Shown: positions 59,353 to 64,000 of the stretch, piece by piece
Numbering within the stretch: position 1 is the stretch's first letter
Layout of the letters: each line of letters opens with the position of its first letter
NCBI GenBank assembly: GCA_913055625.1
Contig: CAJXJW010000001.1
Span: forward strand, 124,001 to 188,000
DNA length: 64,000 nt
Origin: an uncultured Pseudomonadota bacterium
Lineage (GTDB): Bacteria; Pseudomonadota; Gammaproteobacteria; Steroidobacterales; Woeseiaceae
Direction of reading: 5' to 3'
Notes under the pieces: model-generated
The model's database searches: none
Told to the model about the DNA's origin: nothing
Seen by the model: the letters and a program-made list of their open reading frames with translations, nothing else
Translations under genes and position numbers: made by a program

Positions 59353-60721
59353 GCTTCTCCATGCGCCGGTACAAGGACGCCCGTGTCAGGCCGAGTTCCT
59401 TTGCTGCGTGTGAAATATTGAAGCCGTGCTTGCGGAGCGCCGCGGCGATCGTTTCCTTCTCCACCTGCTCGAGACTGAGACTTTGGGCGGGCTGGATGCT
59501 GATTGTCCCGGAATCTGCCGGTCCCCGGTGCAGGGCGAAATCGGTAACGCGCAGGGCGGCGCCTTCGCAGAGGATCACGGCGCGCTCGACGACATGCCGC
59601 AACGCCCGCACGTTGCCGGGCCAGTCGTACGCCAGCAGCGCGGCTTCGGCCTCGCGGGACAGCGCAAGCTCCGGCTTGCCGTACTTGCGGCCGTAGTGGG
59701 CAAGGTAATGGCGTGCGATCGGCAGGATGTCGTCGCGGCGTTCGCGCAACGGGGGAACCGTAATCTCCACGGTGTTGAGCCGAAACAGCAGGTCGGGCCG
59801 GAACCGTGACTTGTCGCGCAGCTCGATCGACGGGACATTCGTGGCGGCGATGATGCGGACGTCGACCGGCTCGGCGCCATTTGCGCCCACGGGGGTCACC
59901 GTGCGCGATTCGAGGACGCGGAGCAGTTTGGCCTGCAGTGCGGGTGGCAAGTTGCCGATCTCGTCCAGGAACAACGTGCCGCCGTTTGCCGCCCGGAAAC
60001 GGCCGATTCGGGCCTCGCTCGCGCCCGTGAACGCGCCCTTGCGATGACCGAACAGTTCGGATTCGAACAGCGATTCCGTAATCGCACCCATGTCGATAGT
60101 GAGAAACACATTCGTCGAGCGCTCTGACAATCGGTGCAGTTCCCGGGCGATGAGCTCCTTGCCGGTACCGTTCTCGCCGAGGATCAGCACGTTGGCGTCG
60201 GTCGGCGCCGCGCGCTCGACGATCGACAGCACTGCCTGCATCTGCCGAGAGTCGCCGATGATGGGGCTGCCCGCGGCCGACGCATCCGCAAGCACGCGGT
60301 TGGCCTGTCGCAACGACTCGCTCTCGCGCCGGCTTGCGCGCAGCTTGACGGCCGCCGACAGCGTTGCGACCAGCTTCTCGTTTTGCCAGGGCTTGGTGAC
60401 GAAGTCCGTTGCGCCGCGCTTCATGGCATCGACCACCGTGTCGACGCTCCCGTGCGCGGTTACCATGACGACCACGATGGCGGGGTCGATATCGAGGATA
60501 CGGCCGAGCCAGTCGAGGCCCTCTGCGCCGCTGGATTCACCGGGCCCGAAGTTCATGTCCAGCAACACGGCGTCGACGTCCCGGCCGGCAAGCAACGCCG
60601 GAATGCGTTCGGGCTGCCGGCAGGTCAGGACATCGCCGAAATGGCGCCGCAGCAGCAGGCGCCCGGCGGTGAGGATGTCCTCGTCGTCGTCGACGATCAG
60701 AATCGAGCCGGTTTCCGGCAT
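59342..60721 (-). CDS. Sigma-54-dependent response regulator, NtrC family
   Basis: A 459-residue regulator. The receiver domain opens ILIVDDDEDI with phospho-Asp in VLLDMNF. The AAA+ domain has Walker A GENGTGKE and the sigma-54 contact motif GAFTGA. The C-terminal Fis-like helix-turn-helix ends AAKELGLTRASLYRRMEK. The ATG at 60721 follows a GGGAGG site. It is divergent from an exporter operon with a strong sigma-54 promoter, its obvious target. Confidence 0.93.
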   Translation of the reverse strand: MPETGSILIVDDDEDILTAGRLLLRRHFGDVLTCRQPERIPALLAGRDVDAVLLDMNFGPGESSGAEGLDWLGRILDIDPAIVVVMVTAHGSVDTVVDAMKRGATDFVTKPWQNEKLVATLSAAVKLRASRRESESLRQANRVLADASAAGSPIIGDSRQMQAVLSIVERAAPTDANVLILGENGTGKELIARELHRLSERSTNVFLTIDMGAITESLFESELFGHRKGAFTGASEARIGRFRAANGGTLFLDEIGNLPPALQAKLLRVLESRTVTPVGANGAEPVDVRIIAATNVPSIELRDKSRFRPDLLFRLNTVEITVPPLRERRDDILPIARHYLAHYGRKYGKPELALSREAEAALLAYDWPGNVRALRHVVERAVILCEGAALRVTDFALHRGPADSGTISIQPAQSLSLEQVEKETIAAALRKHGFNISHAAKELGLTRASLYRRMEKHGL

Positions 60722-60753
60722 GCGCCCTCCCAAGTGTCCGGAATCGTACACTG

Positions 60754-60773
60754 ACTGTTCACGAGCGTACAGT
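60754..60773. promoter_or_regulatory. Candidate enhancer site for the NtrC-type regulator
   Basis: ACTGT and ACAGT are separated by 10 bases, forming a dyad about 65-80 bases upstream of the sigma-54 promoter at 60836. Upstream activating sites of NtrC-family regulators usually lie 70-150 bases from the transcription start. Assigned from position and symmetry only. Confidence 0.4.
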
Positions 60774-60835
60774 TGCGGACGGATTGAGCCGCAGCGGCTC
60801 GTCGGTATTCGCGGTAAATCAAGACGTTACAAATC

Positions 60836-60851
60836 TGGCACGGTGCTTGCT
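60836..60851 (+). promoter_or_regulatory. Sigma-54 promoter of the exporter operon
   Basis: TGGCACG-N4-TTGCT matches the sigma-54 consensus at every defined position, including the -24 GG and -12 GC. Transcription would start near 60863, 35 bases before the membrane-fusion protein start codon. A divergent NtrC-family gene next to it supports the call. Confidence 0.9.
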
Positions 60852-60897
60852 CTGTAAGGGCAGGGCAGCCCGTCATCGATCGCGGAGTAGCAGGTAC

Positions 60898-62214
60898 ATG
60901 GCCAACGTCAGCCGACTCAAGGACAACCCGGGAGAAGCCGAGGTCCGGATATCCGGCCAGGGCATGGATCGGCGCGTCGCGACCGCATCGCGCTGGCCGC
61001 GCCGCGTCGCGTGGGGGGCCGCGGCAGGGCTGGGTCTGCTGCTGGTCGCGTGGATCGGCAGTGTTCTGCTCGGCGGACGCAGCCTGACCGTCAATTCCCA
61101 GCGCATCATCGTGTCCGACGTGACCACTGGAATGTTCGAGGATTTCATTCCGCTTCGAGGCCGGTTGGTTCCCCGGAGCACGGTATATCTCGACGCGATC
61201 GAGGGCGGCCGGGTCGAAGAGGTGCTGGTCGAGGACGGTGCGCTCGTGGATGCCGGCCAGCCGATTGCACGCCTGTCGAACACGAACCTGCAGCTCGAAG
61301 TGTTGGGCCGCGAGGCCGCCGTGACCGAGCAATTGAACGCGATGCGGACGATAGAACTGCAGCTCGAACAGAACCGACTGGCCCACAAGCGCAACCTCGT
61401 GGAGATCGACTACCAGGTGACGCGCCTGACCCGGGCCATCGCCCGGCAGCGCGACATGGTGGCACGCAACCTGGTGCCTCAGTCCACGCTCGATGAATTG
61501 CAGGACGAGCTGACCTACTTCGAGAATCGGCGCGCCGTCACCCTGGAAAGCCAGGCGACGGATGCCCGCATGCAGGAACAGCAGCTGGCCCAGCTGCGCG
61601 ACGCGAATTCGCAACTGGAAGCGAGCCTCGGCTTTGCGCGCAAGAACCTCGACGACCTGAGCATTCGCGCGCCGGTTGCCGGAAAACTGTCAGGTTTCAA
61701 CATCGAGATTGGCGAATCCATTGCGCCCGGTGGCCGACTCGGTCAGATCGATGATCCGAACGGCTACAAGCTGACGGTCGGTATCGACGAGTTCTACCTC
61801 GGCCGCGTGGACCTGCAACAGTCAGGTGTGGCTGAGCACAATGGCCGCGAGTACGCGGTAGTCGTGACCAAGATCTATCCGCAGGTGAACAACGGCCAGT
61901 TCGAGGTCGACATGGCCTTCGCCGACGAGCCGGGCGGCTTGCGACGCGGGCAGACCTTGCAGGTCCGCCTGACGCTCGGCGACAACACCGACGCCGTGCT
62001 CGTGCGTAACGGCGCGTTCTACCAGGACACCGGCGGGAACTGGGTCTTCGTGGTGTCGCCGGATGGTGCGCAGGCAGTGCGCCGCAATGTTCGCTTCGGG
62101 CGACGCAACACCGATTTCATCGAAGTGCTCGACGGCCTGGAGCCGGGCGAGCGCGTCATTACCTCACCGTATACCAGTTTTGTCGGCATGGACCGGCTCG
62201 CAATCAACCAGTAG
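60898..62214 (+). CDS. Membrane-fusion protein of an ABC exporter (MacA/HlyD-like)
   Basis: A 438-residue periplasmic adaptor. One N-terminal membrane helix (residues 42-62) is followed by a split biotinyl-lipoyl domain (GRVEEVLVEDGALVDAGQPIARL), a long alpha-hairpin coiled coil (residues 130-235) and beta-barrel/membrane-proximal domains. I chose the ATG at 60898; the frame is open upstream to 60784 but that would precede the sigma-54 promoter. It links the inner-membrane permease to an outer-membrane channel not seen here. Confidence 0.88.
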   Translation: MANVSRLKDNPGEAEVRISGQGMDRRVATASRWPRRVAWGAAAGLGLLLVAWIGSVLLGGRSLTVNSQRIIVSDVTTGMFEDFIPLRGRLVPRSTVYLDAIEGGRVEEVLVEDGALVDAGQPIARLSNTNLQLEVLGREAAVTEQLNAMRTIELQLEQNRLAHKRNLVEIDYQVTRLTRAIARQRDMVARNLVPQSTLDELQDELTYFENRRAVTLESQATDARMQEQQLAQLRDANSQLEASLGFARKNLDDLSIRAPVAGKLSGFNIEIGESIAPGGRLGQIDDPNGYKLTVGIDEFYLGRVDLQQSGVAEHNGREYAVVVTKIYPQVNNGQFEVDMAFADEPGGLRRGQTLQVRLTLGDNTDAVLVRNGAFYQDTGGNWVFVVSPDGAQAVRRNVRFGRRNTDFIEVLDGLEPGERVITSPYTSFVGMDRLAINQ

Positions 62215-62226
62215 GGGGAAGCCCGC

Positions 62227-62907
<681 letters not shown>

Positions 62908-62932
62908 TTGCCGCACCGGGGAGAATTCGCCC

Positions 62933-64000
62933 ATGATCTGGAACAACGTCAAGATCGCGCTGCGCAATCTGCGCAAGAACCGGCTCTTCGCACTGATCAA
63001 CATCCTCGGCCTGGCCATCGGGTTGACGATCTTCGTCTTCGGCGGGTTGCTCATCCGCTACGAGCAGACGCATGACAGCTTCTTTTTGAACGCCGGGCGG
63101 ACGTACACGGTCGGGTCGATTGCCGCGCCCGAACTGAACGTGGGCGTCGACCAGTTCAACGTCGTCTGGTCCGCAATCGGGCCGATCATCGAGGCTGAGC
63201 TCGGCGACGTCGATGCGGTTGCTCGTACGATTCTGTCCGAGTACCTGCTGCGCACCGGTGAAGAGAGCTTCTATCACCAGGTTCGGTTCGCTGACCCGGC
63301 GCTGCTGCGGATCTTCGACCTCGATTTCGTGCAGGGCGACGACACCGCGCTGGACGACCCGAGCAGTATCATCATCAACGAAAGCGCTGCCAGGAAATAC
63401 TTTGGCACTTCCGATGCTGTCGGCGAGGTCATCACGCTCGGGAACAAGTGGGATTTTCGCGTTTCGGCGGTGTTCCGCGATATCCCGCTGAATTCCCATT
63501 TCAATTCGATGCCGATCATGAACGTGCCGCTCGACGTCGTCCTGCCGATGGCGGCGCTTGTGCGCATGGAGGACCACGATCTGGCTGGCGACTACAACAA
63601 TATTTCTCTTGGCAACATGACGTACGTGATGTTGCCGCCGGGACTTGATCAAGGTTGGCTGGAACGGCAGTTGGACGGCGTGTTTGAGCGGCATATCAAC
63701 GAGGACTTGCGGAGCACGGTTTCGTCTTTCTTCGTTTCCCCGCTCTCGAATGCGAATCTCGCAATCTGGGACACGATGGGCATGCCGGTCATCGCCGCCG
63801 TGCAGCTGCTCAGTCTGCTGATCCTGTTGATCGCCTGCGTCAACTACGCCAATCTCGCGACGGCGCAGGCGCTCGGGCGCAGCCGGGAAGTCGGCATGCG
63901 GAAGACCATGGGCGCCGGCCAGCTGCAGCTGCTCGGCCAGTTCCTGATGGAGAGTCTCGTCATTGCGGCCATTGCGATGGTGGTGGCGATGGCGGCCGTC
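62933..64000 (+). CDS. FtsX/MacB-like ABC permease (3' end outside window)
   Basis: The frame is open from ATG 62933 to the window end (356 codons). It begins with MIWNNVKIALRNLRKNRLFALINILGLAIG, the first membrane helix of MacB-type permeases, then a periplasmic MacB_PCD-like domain (SIIINESAARKYFG; VSAVFRDIP). The first FtsX-domain helix follows, with LLILLIACVNYANLATAQALGRSREVGMRKTMGA. Completes the ATP-powered exporter with the two preceding genes. Likely substrates are peptides, lipids or antibiotics; none can be named. Confidence 0.9.
   Translation, partial: MIWNNVKIALRNLRKNRLFALINILGLAIGLTIFVFGGLLIRYEQTHDSFFLNAGRTYTVGSIAAPELNVGVDQFNVVWSAIGPIIEAELGDVDAVARTILSEYLLRTGEESFYHQVRFADPALLRIFDLDFVQGDDTALDDPSSIIINESAARKYFGTSDAVGEVITLGNKWDFRVSAVFRDIPLNSHFNSMPIMNVPLDVVLPMAALVRMEDHDLAGDYNNISLGNMTYVMLPPGLDQGWLERQLDGVFERHINEDLRSTVSSFFVSPLSNANLAIWDTMGMPVIAAVQLLSLLILLIACVNYANLATAQALGRSREVGMRKTMGAGQLQLLGQFLMESLVIAAIAMVVAMAAV

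Overview
The window reads as about 64 kb of chromosome from a GC-rich gammaproteobacterium. The main evidence is the gene order pncC-(thpR)-recA-recX-alaS-csrA-tRNA-Ser-tRNA-Arg, with mutS nearby and the FmdB/DUF502/aspS cluster at the left. Outer-membrane porins, a LexA-type box at recA and a sigma-54 promoter agree with this. I cannot resolve genus or family from sequence alone.

Layout. (1) 0-15.1 kb is conserved housekeeping: the clpB 3' end, a zinc-ribbon FmdB protein, a DUF502 membrane protein, aspS, nagB, mutS (convergent with nagB through a perfect palindrome that contains both stop codons), a GT4 glycosyltransferase, pncC, thpR, recA-recX, alaS, csrA with a CsrA-like hairpin in its leader, tRNA-Ser(GCU) and tRNA-Arg(ACG). 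(2) 15.1-16.8 kb is a decayed island next to tRNA-Arg: a tyrosine-integrase pseudogene with an in-frame TAG, a ParDE-type toxin-antitoxin pair, and a 17-bp copy of the tRNA anticodon region at its far end. (3) 17.0-24.9 kb is a five-gene operon of unknown function: two lipoproteins, a small cytosolic helical protein, a three-pass membrane protein with a GAPFWFD motif, and a 1630-residue membrane protein carrying two patatin-like lipase domains, the first apparently inactive. Two members share a short helical motif. This is the best candidate for an undescribed system. (4) 24.9-29.4 kb holds a GH9 glycoside hydrolase and a divergent AraC regulator / CxxC alkylhydroperoxidase-like pair around a palindrome.

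(5) 29.45-46.13 kb is a block of about 17 kb flanked by 365-bp diverged direct repeats. Collapsing the repeats would restore an intact alkylhydroperoxidase-like gene next to an intact exported-protein gene, so the block looks inserted by homologous or Campbell-type recombination. It carries an orphan solute-binding protein with two porins, a PepSY reductase-like membrane protein, a translationally coupled operon (C45 acyltransferase/amidase, oligopeptide ABC transporter, lipoprotein amidohydrolase), a divergent TetR regulator, a secreted alpha/beta hydrolase and a Tat-type FAD amine oxidoreductase. It is probably a scavenging/catabolic island for acylated peptides or amines.

(6) 46.1-51.4 kb holds the repeat-truncated remnant, an exported helical-repeat protein, small membrane proteins, a DUF1593 nucleoside-hydrolase-like protein, and a divergent SDR / Crp-Fnr pair around a perfect palindrome. 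(7) 51.4-57.9 kb is a complete reductive pyrimidine degradation operon: beta-ureidopropionase, NCS1 transporter, dihydropyrimidinase, PreT and PreA. (8) 58.0-64 kb pairs an NtrY-like sensor kinase and an NtrC-type regulator with a divergent MacAB-like exporter operon preceded by a near-perfect sigma-54 promoter.
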